Assembly: GCF_007859635.1 (NCBI RefSeq)
Contig: NZ_CP042306.1
Coordinates: 2,108,001 to 2,172,000, forward strand
Reading direction: 5' to 3'
DNA length: 64,000 bases
From: Sphingomonas panacisoli
GTDB taxonomy: Bacteria; Pseudomonadota; Alphaproteobacteria; Sphingomonadales; Sphingomonadaceae
Position 1 is the stretch's first letter; every line of letters starts with the position of its first letter. Below are positions 55,425-63,686 of this stretch, in pieces. The translations under genes were made by a program, and so were the position numbers. The notes under the pieces are model-generated. The model ran no database searches. It had not been told where the DNA came from and saw only the letters and a program-made list of their open reading frames with translations.

Positions 55425-56093
55425 TCAGTCGCCGACCAACATATAGCCGAGCCCGCGGATGGTGCGGATCTCGGGTCCATCGTCGCCAAGCTTGCGCCGC
55501 AGTCGCGCGACGTAGACCTCAACGGCATTCGGGCCGACCGGCTCGTCGAAGCCGAAAATTTCCGATGCCAGGCGATCCTTCGAGACGACCTTCCCGACCC
55601 GGGCGAGCAAACGGTCGAGCAGCGCCCATTCGCGCCGACGCAGATCGAGCATGCGCCCATCGACTGCGGCCGTGGCATGGGCCTGATCGACCACCAGTTT
55701 GCCGACCGCAATCACCGACGATGCCTCTCCCTGAGAACGGCGCAGTAACGCACGGATACGCGCTTCAAGTTCGCTCGGTTCGAACGGCTTGAGCAGATAA
55801 TCGTCCGCGCCGAGATCGAGCCCTTCGACGCGATCCTCGAGCGCATCGCGCGCCGTCAGGATCAGGATCGGCGTTTTGACTCCGCGCGACCGAAGCGTCC
55901 GCAGGACTTCCAGCCCCGATATATCCGGCAGGCCCAAGTCGAGCGTTATAAGACCGAACGGCTCGTCGAGCGCCGCCAGCAACGCCGTTTCGCCGTCCTC
56001 CGCCACATCGACTGTATGGCCGACGGCCTTGAGCGATCCGGCCAAGCCCCGGGCCAGCGACGGATCATCCTCGACGAGCAATATACGCGCCAC
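55425..56093 (-). CDS. TctD-like OmpR-family response regulator
   Basis: A 222-residue regulator starting at GTG 56093 with GGAG upstream. Receiver: LLVEDDPSLA, ITLDLGLPDISG, KPFEPSEL; DNA-binding domain: LRRREWALLDRLLARVG, PVGPNAVEVYVARLRRKLG, TIRGLGYML. The PVGPNAVEVYVARLRRKL pattern is characteristic of the TctD/QseB subgroup. It is divergent from the solute-binding lipoprotein gene across about 63 bases, which is a probable shared control region. Confidence 0.87.
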   Translation of the reverse strand: MARILLVEDDPSLARGLAGSLKAVGHTVDVAEDGETALLAALDEPFGLITLDLGLPDISGLEVLRTLRSRGVKTPILILTARDALEDRVEGLDLGADDYLLKPFEPSELEARIRALLRRSQGEASSVIAVGKLVVDQAHATAAVDGRMLDLRRREWALLDRLLARVGKVVSKDRLASEIFGFDEPVGPNAVEVYVARLRRKLGDDGPEIRTIRGLGYMLVGD

Positions 56094-56156
56094 GACGGCT
56101 CCGTTCGGTTGACGGCGCCAGCTTACAAGCAGAAACCGCGCGTTGAAAAGCCGGGG

Positions 56157-57275
56157 ATGGATGTCAGGCGCGATATGATCGGATGGGGCATGCGGATGAC
56201 AGCGGTCTCGACGCCCCTGTTGTTGCTGGCGGCGTGCGCGCGTGGCCCCGCCGAACCTGTTCCGGATGGCTATCCAGCAGCCTATGCCGACCTCGAACGC
56301 GCCGCCGACGCCGAACGCGGTCTGCTGATCTGGTCGGCCATCGACAAGGTCAAGGCGGGTCGGCTGATCGCCGATTTCCAGGCGATCCATCCTAACGTCC
56401 GCGTGACCTATATCGAAATGCCCGCGCGGGAGATCAACGATCGCATCATGGCGGCGACCGCCACGGGCGGCGAAATCCCCGATTTCCTATGGTCGTCGGC
56501 GATGGATTTGCAGATCAAGCTCGTCAACGACGGATACGCCCAATCCTATCGCTCCCCGGAACGCGACAACCTGCCCGACTGGGCCAATTGGAAGGACCAA
56601 GCCTGGGGGATTACGGCAGAACCGATCGTCATGGTCTACAATCGCGCGGCGATCGCGGACGCCGCTATGCCGCGCACTCACACCGATCTGACGAAGTTCC
56701 TCGAGCGTAGCGCCGGCAAACCCGGCGCACGCGTCGCTACCTCCGACCCGGTCTCGTCCGCAGTCGGATATCTCTATCTATCGCAAGACCAACAGGCGAC
56801 ACACGATATCTGGCGGCTCGTCCGCGCCATGGGTGCAAACGACGTCAAGCTCTTCACGAGTGCCGAGAACGTGGTGCGCGCGGTCGAAGCCGGAGATGCG
56901 GCGATCGGATACAACATCGTCGGTTCGTTCGCGCTCGGCGAAGTCGAACGAAACCAGCAACTCGGGATGATCCTGCCGAGCGACTATACGCTGTTGATGT
57001 CCCGTATCGCGGTCATCCCGGCGGCCGCCCGCCATCCGAACGCCGCCAAGGTATTTCTCGACTTCCTATTGTCGCGGCGGGGCCAGACGCACCTAGTCGA
57101 TCAGGACATGCCGTCGGTGCGGGCCGACGTGCGATCGTTGACGCGCCTACAACCCGAGGGGCTTCGGCCGCGCGCCATTAGGGTGGGTCCGGGATTGTTG
57201 GTCGATCAGGATCAACTTACTCGCCGATACTTTCTCGAGCGCTGGCGCACGTCTTTGGCCAAGGCCCAGCAATAA
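56157..57275 (+). CDS. ABC-type extracellular solute-binding lipoprotein
   Basis: About 372 residues with lipobox LLLAAC and a type 2 periplasmic-binding fold of the iron/polyamine/phosphonate (AfuA/FutA) group: LLIWSAIDKVKAGRLIADFQ, EMPAREINDRIMAATATGG, PDFLWSSAMD and GITAEPIVMVYNRAAI. The start is uncertain (56157, 56175 or 56190). No permease or ATPase follows, so it is an orphan binding protein. Such genes are regularly found divergent to TctDE-like pairs, where the protein may present ligand to the kinase (known association, role inferred). Confidence 0.8.
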   Translation: MDVRRDMIGWGMRMTAVSTPLLLLAACARGPAEPVPDGYPAAYADLERAADAERGLLIWSAIDKVKAGRLIADFQAIHPNVRVTYIEMPAREINDRIMAATATGGEIPDFLWSSAMDLQIKLVNDGYAQSYRSPERDNLPDWANWKDQAWGITAEPIVMVYNRAAIADAAMPRTHTDLTKFLERSAGKPGARVATSDPVSSAVGYLYLSQDQQATHDIWRLVRAMGANDVKLFTSAENVVRAVEAGDAAIGYNIVGSFALGEVERNQQLGMILPSDYTLLMSRIAVIPAAARHPNAAKVFLDFLLSRRGQTHLVDQDMPSVRADVRSLTRLQPEGLRPRAIRVGPGLLVDQDQLTRRYFLERWRTSLAKAQQ

Positions 57276-57315
57276 CCGCCGATTTCCATTCAAAACGGGT
57301 CGAACGCTCGCGTCG

Positions 57316-57435
57316 CTACGCTATGAACTGACCCAGCCAGTCCAGCATGAACGCAACACCAGTAAGCGCCAACGATACCACACCAAGGAAAGTCGCAGGG
57401 TGTGACGCGACTTTATCTCCGACAACCTTTTCCAT
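57316..57435 (-). CDS. 39-residue single-helix membrane protein
   Basis: ATG 57435 to TAG 57316 encodes 39 residues: a short charged N-terminus (MEKVVGDKVASHP) and a hydrophobic helix (ATFLGVVSLALTGVAFML) ending in DWLGQFIA. AGGAG lies 6 bases upstream of the ATG, a strong Shine-Dalgarno. Box 5 lies 43 bases upstream. The size and layout suit a small regulatory or stabilising membrane protein. No homologue is recognised. It converges with the solute-binding lipoprotein gene. Confidence 0.6.
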   Translation of the reverse strand: MEKVVGDKVASHPATFLGVVSLALTGVAFMLDWLGQFIA

Positions 57436-57477
57436 GATCCGCTCCTAGCTCTTTTTTTGATGGGCTAGCCGGTCGAC

Positions 57478-57495
57478 CTTGCATGAGACTGTCAT
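57478..57495 (-). promoter_or_regulatory. Pho-box-like direct repeat (box 5)
   Basis: Plus strand CTTGCAT-GAGA-CTGTCAT, two heptamers with an 11-base period, 43 bases upstream of the 39-residue membrane protein start at 57435. Confidence 0.45.
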
Positions 57496-57861
57496 GGAGC
57501 GAAGCCACCTTGACGCTCAGAGTTTTTGAAACGTGAATAAGCCGTCGGACTGTTTTGGGCCGATTGCGGACTGTCGGCTTTCGGACAGGACAGCATTGAA
57601 GCAGCCTTTCGAAAATTATGCTGCTTGCGCAGAAGCAAGATACGTCTTGTCGCCCCGACTGACGCAATGGAATGTCGCTTATCACTTGAGGGCTCTCGGT
57701 TTTTTCGCGAGCCGCGCATTCGATGCGTCGCCCTTAAAACCAGTTAATTCTCTGCCCTACCGATCACGCTACTCTCAGCGACGCAGACCAATGCCAAGCA
57801 GGTGACAGAGGACTAGTTGTCGAACGTAAATATCATACTGCCTTGTCACAAAGTGGTGACC

Positions 57862-57882
57862 TTATGACCAAAGTTATGACCA
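57862..57882. repeat. 9-bp direct repeat TTATGACCA
   Basis: TTATGACCA occurs at 57862-57870 and 57874-57882 with a 12-base period, and GTGACC precedes it, giving three TGACC units in a row. The spacing resembles repeats bound by a regulator or replication protein. Confidence 0.5.
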
Positions 57883-57955
57883 CTATTTTCGTCACGCTTC
57901 GGAGTTTCGTTTTTTTTGGACAAAACGAACTATTAATTATATAAAAATCGTTTTG

Positions 57956-58024
57956 AATCAATAGCTTGCTGCCCCAGTTCGAATCCCGAGAGAGTTTCGC
58001 GATTTTCGCTATAAGCTATTGATT
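57956..58024. repeat. long-spaced inverted repeat flanking a T-arm-like sequence
   Basis: AATCAATAGCTT (57956-57967) is the exact reverse complement of AAGCTATTGATT (58013-58024), with 45 bases between. The enclosed DNA contains GTTCGAATCCC. Confidence 0.55.
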
Positions 58025-58042
58025 TTAAAGAGTTTTTTCGCC

Positions 58043-58131
<89 letters not shown>

Positions 58132-58215
58132 GCTAGGGGGTTCCACGCCGTGGCGCGGGTCGAGGCGGGGCCTCTAACGTAACTGATCGGCAGGCACAAG
58201 CGGGCTGCTTGTGCG

Positions 58216-58623
58216 ATGCCGCAAAAACCCTACATTGTGGTCATGAGCGTTTCCGAACCCCATGATGTCGTGTCCCATGCCGGCGTGCCGATGCCGCCGA
58301 TCGCCACCGCGCGCTTTTCGATCGGCGACGTGGTGCGGCACCGCATGTTCGATATTCGCGGGGTGATTTTCGACGTCGATCCGGTCTTCGCCAATAGCGA
58401 GGAATGGTATGAATCGATCCCGGAAGCGGTGCGGCCGGCGAAGGACCAGCCGTTCTATCATCTGCTCGCCGAAAATGCGGAGTCGAGCTACGTCGCCTAT
58501 GTCAGCCAGCAGAACTTGTTGCACGACGACAGCGACGAGCCGGTCGATCATCCGGCGATCGACGGGCTGTTCAGCGGCCTAGTCGATGGACGATACAGCC
58601 TGAGACGCGAACACAAACACTAG
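58216..58623 (+). CDS. hspQ: heat shock protein HspQ
   Basis: A 135-residue protein with the HspQ/YccV domain: ARFSIGDVVRHRMFDIRGVI, FDVDPVFANSEEWYESIP, RPAKDQPFYHLLAENAE and SSYVAYVSQQNLL. HspQ is a hemimethylated-DNA-binding-type small protein that in enteric bacteria acts as a Lon specificity-enhancing factor. The N-terminus is uncertain: ATG 58216, 58243 and 58291 are all in frame without good Shine-Dalgarno sequences, and the conserved part begins near 58291. A palindromic terminator follows at 58633-58650. Confidence 0.85.
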   Translation: MPQKPYIVVMSVSEPHDVVSHAGVPMPPIATARFSIGDVVRHRMFDIRGVIFDVDPVFANSEEWYESIPEAVRPAKDQPFYHLLAENAESSYVAYVSQQNLLHDDSDEPVDHPAIDGLFSGLVDGRYSLRREHKH

Positions 58624-58632
58624 AGACGAAAA

Positions 58633-58650
58633 GGGGGCCGATCGGCCCCC
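58633..58650. terminator. palindromic terminator between hspQ and TonB receptor
   Basis: GGGGGCCGATCGGCCCCC is a perfect 18-base palindrome, preceded by AAAA-type and followed by TTCCCTTT sequence, placed between two converging genes. It can serve both strands. Confidence 0.75.
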
Positions 58651-58673
58651 TTCCCTTTGCTCTATCTACCGCA

Positions 58674-61268
58674 TCAAAAATTGAATGCGACGCGTCCGTA
58701 CAGATACCGGCCGTTGAACCCGAACGGCGAGAATTGCGAGTACGGGATGAAGTAGCTGTTCGGCGTGAAGCCGGCTGCGCCAGTCGCGCCGCCGATCGGC
58801 AAGCGATCCGGATAGACGTCGAACACATTGTCCGCGCCGAGCGTCAGCGTGACCTGATCGATCGGGTGGAAGCGCAGTTCGACGTCGGACACCCATTTCG
58901 GCGTCAGCTTGAGATCGCCGGCAACTGTGCCGAGTCCCTGTGCGAGCGTCCCGGTATTGACGACCCACACCGTGCCGTAACGATTGGTGCGGAAGGTCGC
59001 GCCGACCGGACCCAGATCCCAATCGACCGCCAGGTTCAGCTTCGTCCGCGGCTGACCGTCGGTGATGCGGAACGATTCCTGGCGCCCGAACAGCACCAGG
59101 CCGGGCAATGACGGCAACGAGGCGCGCTTGATGATCTTCGTCTCGTTATAGTTGTAGCCCGCCGTCAGCGAGAACTTGCCCGCGCCAAAGTCCGGCAAGC
59201 GATAGCTGGCGACGATATCGACGCCCTGCGTGCGCGTGTCGGCGCCGTTGACGAAGAAGCGGGCCGAGGTAACCCCGGTGATCCCCGCCGCCGTCAGCAG
59301 GTTGACGACCGCCGTACCCTGCAGGTTCTCGGTCAGCAGCACGCGGTCCTTGATGCGGATATTGTAATAGTCGGCCGTGATGCTGAGCCCGCTGATCGGG
59401 TTGAGCGCGATGCCGCCCGCCAGGTTGAGCGCCTTCTCCGCCTTCAACTGCTTGCCGCCGAGCGCCGTACCGATCGCGCTGGTGGCCGGCACCGTCACGA
59501 TGTCGATCAGCGTACCGCCGACGTTGTTGGTCGACGTGGTCGAGAAGTATTGCTGCGCCAGGCTCGGCGCGCGGAACCCGGTCGAGACCGAACCGCGCAC
59601 CGCGATGCCCTTGATCGGCTCGAAGCGCGCCGCGACCTTGCCGTTCACCGTGCTGCCGAAATCGCTGAAATGCTCGTAGCGGCCGGCGGCTTGCAAGGTG
59701 AAAGCCTTGCTGATGTCGGCATCGACTTCCGCATAAGCAGCATAGCTGTCACGCGACCGGTCGACGGCGTTTTCCGGCTTGAAGCCCGGAAACACCTGCG
59801 CGCCCGGCGCAGCACCATTGGCGATGTACGGGCCGCCGATATAGCTGGTCGGGTGGCCCGGACGGATCTTGAAGTTCTCGTTGCGATATTCGGCGCCGAA
59901 CGCAATGCCGAAGCTCGACAGGCCGCCGACATCGAACTTCTTGCTCAGGTCGAGGTTGGCGGTCGTCTGACCGAACGCCAGCCCACCGGCGTCGAACCGA
60001 CGGGGCGAATTGATCCCGCCGAGCGAGACGTTGAAGCTGTCGATCGTCTGGTAGTCGAGCTGGTTCGACCCGTAGACCACCGACAGATCGGCGTTGAACC
60101 CGCCGACATCGCCCTTGATCCCGACCGCACCGGCCACGTCCTCGATTTGGCTGTAGATCTTGGGCAGGAAGCCGTCAGCGTAATAAGGCACGAACGTCGT
60201 GGTCGATGCCGCGAAGTCCCGGTTGCGCGCATCGTTCGAGCGACGATAGAAGCCCGCGCCCGTCCCGTCGCGGATGCCGTAGCTGCCGAACGCGTAGAGC
60301 TCGAAGTTCGGGCCGACGTTCATCCCGGCGTTCAGGAACAGGTTGTAATCGACCGTTTTGCCGTCGCCATAACCATGGCTGAAGCGGTTGAAGGTCAGTT
60401 CGCGCGGGTCGCCGACGGTGAAATACTGACGCCGCGGATCGGCGCCCGACCGATTGGTCGGGTCGCGATCGCGGAACTGGCCCGACAGCACGAGATAGCC
60501 GCCGTCACCGACCGGCAAGCCGACCCGCAACGCCGTCGTCAACGTATCGCCGTCGTGGCGCCTGACCTCGTCCCCGTAATTCAGCGCTAGCACGTCGGCC
60601 TGCGCATTAGCACCGGGGGTGAGCACGGTCGGCACGCCGCCGGTGGTCTGGACGCCCAACTCTTCGTTCACGCCCGACATGGTCGTGTCGTATTTGCCGA
60701 ACGTGACCGATCCGCTGACGCCGGTCCTTTTCGACAGCTGGATGTTGATCACGCCGGCGATCGCATCGGAACCGTATTGCGACGATGCGCCGTCGCGCAG
60801 CACTTCGACCCGGTCGATCGCGATCGGCGGGATTTCGTTGAGATCGACCGACGACGACCCGCGACCGACCGAACCGTTGAGGTTGATCAGCGCGGCGGTG
60901 TGGCGGCGCTTGCCGTTGACCAGCACGAGCGCCTGGTCAGGCGCGAGACCGCGCAGCGTCGCCGGGCGGACCGAATCGGTGCCGTCGGTCAGCGACGGCT
61001 GCGGGAAGTTGAACGACGGAACGAGGTCGCGAAGCACTTTGTTAGTCTCGCTCGAACCGGCGTTGGTCAAGGCGTCGCCACCGATCACGTCGATCGGCAC
61101 CGGCGAATCCGCGATGGTACGCCCGGGAATGCGCGACCCGGTGACGATAATATCCGCGGCGGGAACCTCGCTCGCCTGTGGTTCGGCGGGCGCATCCTGT
61201 GCGAATGCAGGCGTCGTCAGCGCGATGGCCGACGCCGTGAGTAAAGATGCGATAATTGTGCGACGCAT
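58674..61268 (-). CDS. TonB-dependent receptor
   Basis: About 864 residues: signal peptide ending near PAFAQD, TonB-box-like DIIVTGSRIPG, plug with LVNGKRRHTAALINLNG and DGASSQYGSDAIAGVIN, and a barrel ending LYGRVAFNF. ATG 61268 (MRRTIIASLL) is chosen for GGGGA 8 bases upstream; ATG 61283 is possible. The receptor is of the common sphingomonad type with unknown ligand. Box 6 lies 80 bases upstream. It ends next to the bidirectional terminator shared with hspQ. Confidence 0.87.
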   Translation of the reverse strand: MRRTIIASLLTASAIALTTPAFAQDAPAEPQASEVPAADIIVTGSRIPGRTIADSPVPIDVIGGDALTNAGSSETNKVLRDLVPSFNFPQPSLTDGTDSVRPATLRGLAPDQALVLVNGKRRHTAALINLNGSVGRGSSSVDLNEIPPIAIDRVEVLRDGASSQYGSDAIAGVINIQLSKRTGVSGSVTFGKYDTTMSGVNEELGVQTTGGVPTVLTPGANAQADVLALNYGDEVRRHDGDTLTTALRVGLPVGDGGYLVLSGQFRDRDPTNRSGADPRRQYFTVGDPRELTFNRFSHGYGDGKTVDYNLFLNAGMNVGPNFELYAFGSYGIRDGTGAGFYRRSNDARNRDFAASTTTFVPYYADGFLPKIYSQIEDVAGAVGIKGDVGGFNADLSVVYGSNQLDYQTIDSFNVSLGGINSPRRFDAGGLAFGQTTANLDLSKKFDVGGLSSFGIAFGAEYRNENFKIRPGHPTSYIGGPYIANGAAPGAQVFPGFKPENAVDRSRDSYAAYAEVDADISKAFTLQAAGRYEHFSDFGSTVNGKVAARFEPIKGIAVRGSVSTGFRAPSLAQQYFSTTSTNNVGGTLIDIVTVPATSAIGTALGGKQLKAEKALNLAGGIALNPISGLSITADYYNIRIKDRVLLTENLQGTAVVNLLTAAGITGVTSARFFVNGADTRTQGVDIVASYRLPDFGAGKFSLTAGYNYNETKIIKRASLPSLPGLVLFGRQESFRITDGQPRTKLNLAVDWDLGPVGATFRTNRYGTVWVVNTGTLAQGLGTVAGDLKLTPKWVSDVELRFHPIDQVTLTLGADNVFDVYPDRLPIGGATGAAGFTPNSYFIPYSQFSPFGFNGRYLYGRVAFNF

Positions 61269-61348
61269 GGTCGTTTTCCCCATAATTACTTTTCTCGAAG
61301 CAGCGCCGGGCCCTCTCCTCCCTTCGCTGCCTGAGCCGAGACTGTATG

Positions 61349-61366
61349 CTGTCATCCAAATGTAAC
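61349..61366 (-). promoter_or_regulatory. Pho-box-like direct repeat (box 6)
   Basis: Plus strand CTGTCAT-CCAA-ATGTAAC, with an 11-base period and one strong half. It lies 80 bases upstream of the TonB receptor start at 61268 and about 180 bases before rplU on the other strand. Confidence 0.5.
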
Positions 61367-61456
61367 AACAAAGTTGTGCTGCGCCTGCACAATACGCACA
61401 TTTAGTGTGGCGGACGGGCAACAGGCATGTCGAACGCTTCAACGTCACCTGTGCGG

Positions 61457-61485
61457 TTGACAGGGCGGCGCGCTTCGCTTAGCTC
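61457..61485 (+). promoter_or_regulatory. probable rplU promoter
   Basis: TTGACA at 61457-61462 is followed after 17 bases by TAGCTC (61480-61485), a usual arrangement for housekeeping alphaproteobacterial ribosomal promoters with a weak -10. A GC-rich imperfect hairpin (about 61496-61521) lies in the leader before rplU. Confidence 0.45.
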
Positions 61486-61549
61486 GCCCCTCTTTCCCGG
61501 GCAGGCACTTGCTTGCCGGGGTTCGTTTATTTGAAAAGTGATGAGGGCC

Positions 61550-61954
61550 ATGTTCGCAGTCGTGCGCACGGGCGGCAAGCAGTATCGCGTTGCCGCTGGA
61601 GACAAGATCGTCGTCGAGAAGATCGACGGCGAAGCGGGAGCGTCGATCACGCTCGGTGACGTGCTGCTCGCGGGCGAAGGCTCGGAGCTGAAGAGCGTTT
61701 CCGGCCTGACCGTTGCCGCCGAGATCGTCGCGCAGGCGAAGGGCGAGAAGGTCATCGTCTTCAAGAAGCGCCGCCGGCACAACTATCGCCGCAAGAACGG
61801 CCACCGCCAGAACCACACGATCCTGAAGATCGTGGCGATCGGCGCGGAAGAGAAGAAGGCAAAGAAGGCCGCCGAGCCCAAGGCTGACGCGGCGCCTGCG
61901 ACCGAAACCAAGGCTGCGCCCAAGAAGGCCGCGGCGAAGAAGACCGCGGAGTAA
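61550..61954 (+). CDS. rplU: 50S ribosomal protein L21
   Basis: A 134-residue L21. The core ([20 protein letters not shown] to [19 protein letters not shown]) is standard, and a Lys/Ala-rich tail of about 30 residues extends beyond the normal end, as in other sphingomonads. L21 binds 23S rRNA near domain I. ATG 61550 has GAGGG just upstream; ATGs at 61538 and 61541 are less likely. It is followed by rpmA after 6 bases. Confidence 0.95.
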   Translation: MFAVVRTGGKQYRVAAGDKIVVEKIDGEAGASITLGDVLLAGEGSELKSVSGLTVAAEIVAQAKGEKVIVFKKRRRHNYRRKNGHRQNHTILKIVAIGAEEKKAKKAAEPKADAAPATETKAAPKKAAAKKTAE

Positions 61955-61960
61955 TTCGAG

Positions 61961-62227
61961 ATGGCACATAAAAAAGCAGGCGGTTCGTCGCGCAACGGTC
62001 GTGATTCGGCCGGCCGTCGTCTTGGCGTGAAGAAGTTCGGCGGCGAGCTCGCCGTGGCCGGCAACATCCTCGTGCGTCAGCGCGGGACCAAGTTCTACGC
62101 GGGCCGCAACGTGGGCATGGGCAAGGACCATACCCTGTTCGCGCTCGTCGACGGTCGCGTGACCTTCCACGACGGCAAGCTCGGCCGAAAGTTCTGTTCG
62201 GTAGATATGCCGATTGCGGCCGAATAA
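61961..62227 (+). CDS. rpmA: 50S ribosomal protein L27
   Basis: An 88-residue L27 beginning [20 protein letters not shown], whose N-terminal tail reaches the peptidyl transferase centre, and containing the [20 protein letters not shown] motif. It is co-transcribed with rplU (6-base gap). The transcript ends at the terminator 62292-62321. Confidence 0.97.
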   Translation: MAHKKAGGSSRNGRDSAGRRLGVKKFGGELAVAGNILVRQRGTKFYAGRNVGMGKDHTLFALVDGRVTFHDGKLGRKFCSVDMPIAAE

Positions 62228-62291
62228 CATCGGGTGACCATCCGGGTTGCCCACCAGGGCGATCCGGGGTTTCGATGCAGAAATCCGAAAA

Positions 62292-62321
62292 GGGAGACGG
62301 GTCGCCCCGGCTCCCTTTTTT
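62292..62321 (+). terminator. rho-independent terminator after rpmA
   Basis: GGGAG-A-CGGG pairs with CCCG-G-CTCCC around a TCGC loop and is followed by six T residues. It lies 65 bases after the rpmA stop. Confidence 0.88.
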
Positions 62322-62392
62322 CTTGCTCCCTCCACCGAACCGTCGCCGGCACGTCACATCGATGTGCCAGCGGCCAACACATGGAGAGTAAG

Positions 62393-62938
62393 ATGTTCGC
62401 GCGGACGAAGAGATTGACGCTGCGGCCCGGCTGGCCGGAGGATGCCCCCGTGCTCGCCCAGGCGATCGCGCACGAGGACGTCGCGTTCAAGCTGTCCCGC
62501 CTGCCATGGCCGTACACCGAGGCGCATGCGCTCGAATGGCTGTCGACACCCAAGAGCGAGAGCGATGTCACGTTGCTGATCTTCGCGCACGAGCAGCCGA
62601 CACCGCGGCTGGTCGGCGGAATCGGTCTGCACGAAACTGCGCCGGGCGGCGGGATCGAGATCGGCTATTGGCTGACCCCGAGCGCGTGGGGCCGCGGCTA
62701 TGCGACCGAGGCGGGCCATGCGGTGCTCGGCATGGCGCAGCACGCGCTGGGCTTGCGCCGTCTGGTCGGGCGGCACTTCCTCGACAACCCAGCCTCGGGC
62801 AAGGTGCTGAGGAAGCTCGGTTTCCGGCCCAATGGTGTCGCGCGCATGCCCTGCCTGGCGCGCAACGGCGAGTTCGATTGCGCCACACTGGAGCTCGATT
62901 TCGACGCCGACGAGTCGCGAATGCCGATCGCGGCATAG
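62393..62938 (+). CDS. GNAT family N-acetyltransferase (RimJ/RimL-like)
   Basis: A 181-residue acetyltransferase with the GNAT fold: TKRLTLRPGWPEDAPVL at the start, GGIEIGYWLTPSAWGRGYAT containing the acetyl-CoA P-loop (RGYAT), and FLDNPASGKVLRKLGF, the family's signature. It may acetylate a ribosomal or other protein N-terminus or a small amine; the target is unknown. ATG 62393 has GGAG 6 bases upstream. A GNAT gene between rpmA and obgE is a conserved alphaproteobacterial arrangement. Confidence 0.87.
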   Translation: MFARTKRLTLRPGWPEDAPVLAQAIAHEDVAFKLSRLPWPYTEAHALEWLSTPKSESDVTLLIFAHEQPTPRLVGGIGLHETAPGGGIEIGYWLTPSAWGRGYATEAGHAVLGMAQHALGLRRLVGRHFLDNPASGKVLRKLGFRPNGVARMPCLARNGEFDCATLELDFDADESRMPIAA

Positions 62939-63015
62939 CGCAGTCCGTCGTCGCCCGGCGATCCCACGGGCGGCGGCGGATTGATTTTGCACGGTAAACC
63001 GCCGACAGACGATCC

Positions 63016-63609
63016 ATGTCCGTTACCCCCCTGCCCGTCCGCCGCCGCCTGTCGCCCGAGGAATCGCGCGACGCCGCACTCGACGCTGCGCGCGAATTGT
63101 TGGTGGAGCTCGGTCCGCAGGCGGTGACGCTGAAGGCTGTCGCGGCGAAAATCGGCCGCACGCACGCCAATCTGCTCCACCATTTCGGCTCGGCCGCAGG
63201 CCTGCAAAAGGCGCTGATCGAACGGATGGCGGGGTTCATCACCACGACGATCCGCGACACCGTCTTTCGCCAGCGCGCGAGCGAGCACGATCCGCGCGAA
63301 GTCGTCGATCTCGCGTTCGACGCGTTCGATACCGGCGGTGCCGGCGCGCTCGCAAGCTGGATGATCCTGTCGGGCAACGAGGATGCACTCGATCCGATCC
63401 TGAAGGCGATCCACGACCTAGTCGACGAATTGCGCGACGATCACCACGACGCGTTGCCGATCGAGGACGAGACCCTGCAACTCGTCATCATGGCGCTGGG
63501 CGATGCGCTGTTCGGCGCGCCGCTGACCCGCGTTCTCGGGCTGCCGCGCGAGCGGGCGCGGGAACTGGCTTATGCCGCGATGATCGGCAGCGCAGGGTCG
63601 CGGGACTAG
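63016..63609 (+). CDS. TetR family transcriptional regulator
   Basis: A 197-residue regulator with N-terminal HTH (DAALDAARELLVELGPQAVT, then KAVAAKIGRTHANLLHHFG) typical of TetR proteins and a helical ligand-binding domain after residue 65. Ligand and target are unknown. It lies between the GNAT gene and obgE, with a palindrome (63652-63672) in the short gap to obgE that may be its operator or a stem-loop. Confidence 0.88.
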   Translation: MSVTPLPVRRRLSPEESRDAALDAARELLVELGPQAVTLKAVAAKIGRTHANLLHHFGSAAGLQKALIERMAGFITTTIRDTVFRQRASEHDPREVVDLAFDAFDTGGAGALASWMILSGNEDALDPILKAIHDLVDELRDDHHDALPIEDETLQLVIMALGDALFGAPLTRVLGLPRERARELAYAAMIGSAGSRD

Positions 63610-63651
63610 CGACGCGGCTTGGGGCCGCGCCGGCCGGGTGCGCTCGGGCCT

Positions 63652-63672
63652 CGCTTTAGCGCCGCTAAAGCG
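63652..63672. promoter_or_regulatory. perfect inverted repeat upstream of obgE
   Basis: CGCTTTAGCG (63652-63661) and its reverse complement at 63663-63672 are separated by one base, 15 bases before the obgE ATG. It could be an operator (TetR-like symmetry) or a stem-loop in the obgE leader. Confidence 0.5.
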
Positions 63673-63686
63673 GTAGGCCGCGCGCC

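Larger units (their letters stand above)
57500..58040. other. gene-poor, partly AT-rich intergenic stretch beside tRNA-Ser
   Basis: No convincing gene was found between 57496 and 58043; short open frames lack Shine-Dalgarno sequences and known domains. From about 57815 to 58035 the base composition turns clearly AT-rich, unlike the rest of the window. It contains a direct repeat (57862-57882), a long-spaced inverted repeat (57956-58024), a T-arm-like GTTCGAATCCC at 57977-57987 and the TTTTTTTT tract near 57910. It may be a remnant of an element integrated at the tRNA, but no integrase is present. Confidence 0.5.

Noticed and set aside
57413..57685. 90-codon minus-strand open frame in the gene-poor stretch
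   Set aside because: Overlaps the better supported 39-residue gene in another frame, with no Shine-Dalgarno or domain.
57977..57987. GTTCGAATCCC as part of a second tRNA gene
   Set aside because: No matching acceptor, anticodon or D arm can be folded around it; at most a fragment.
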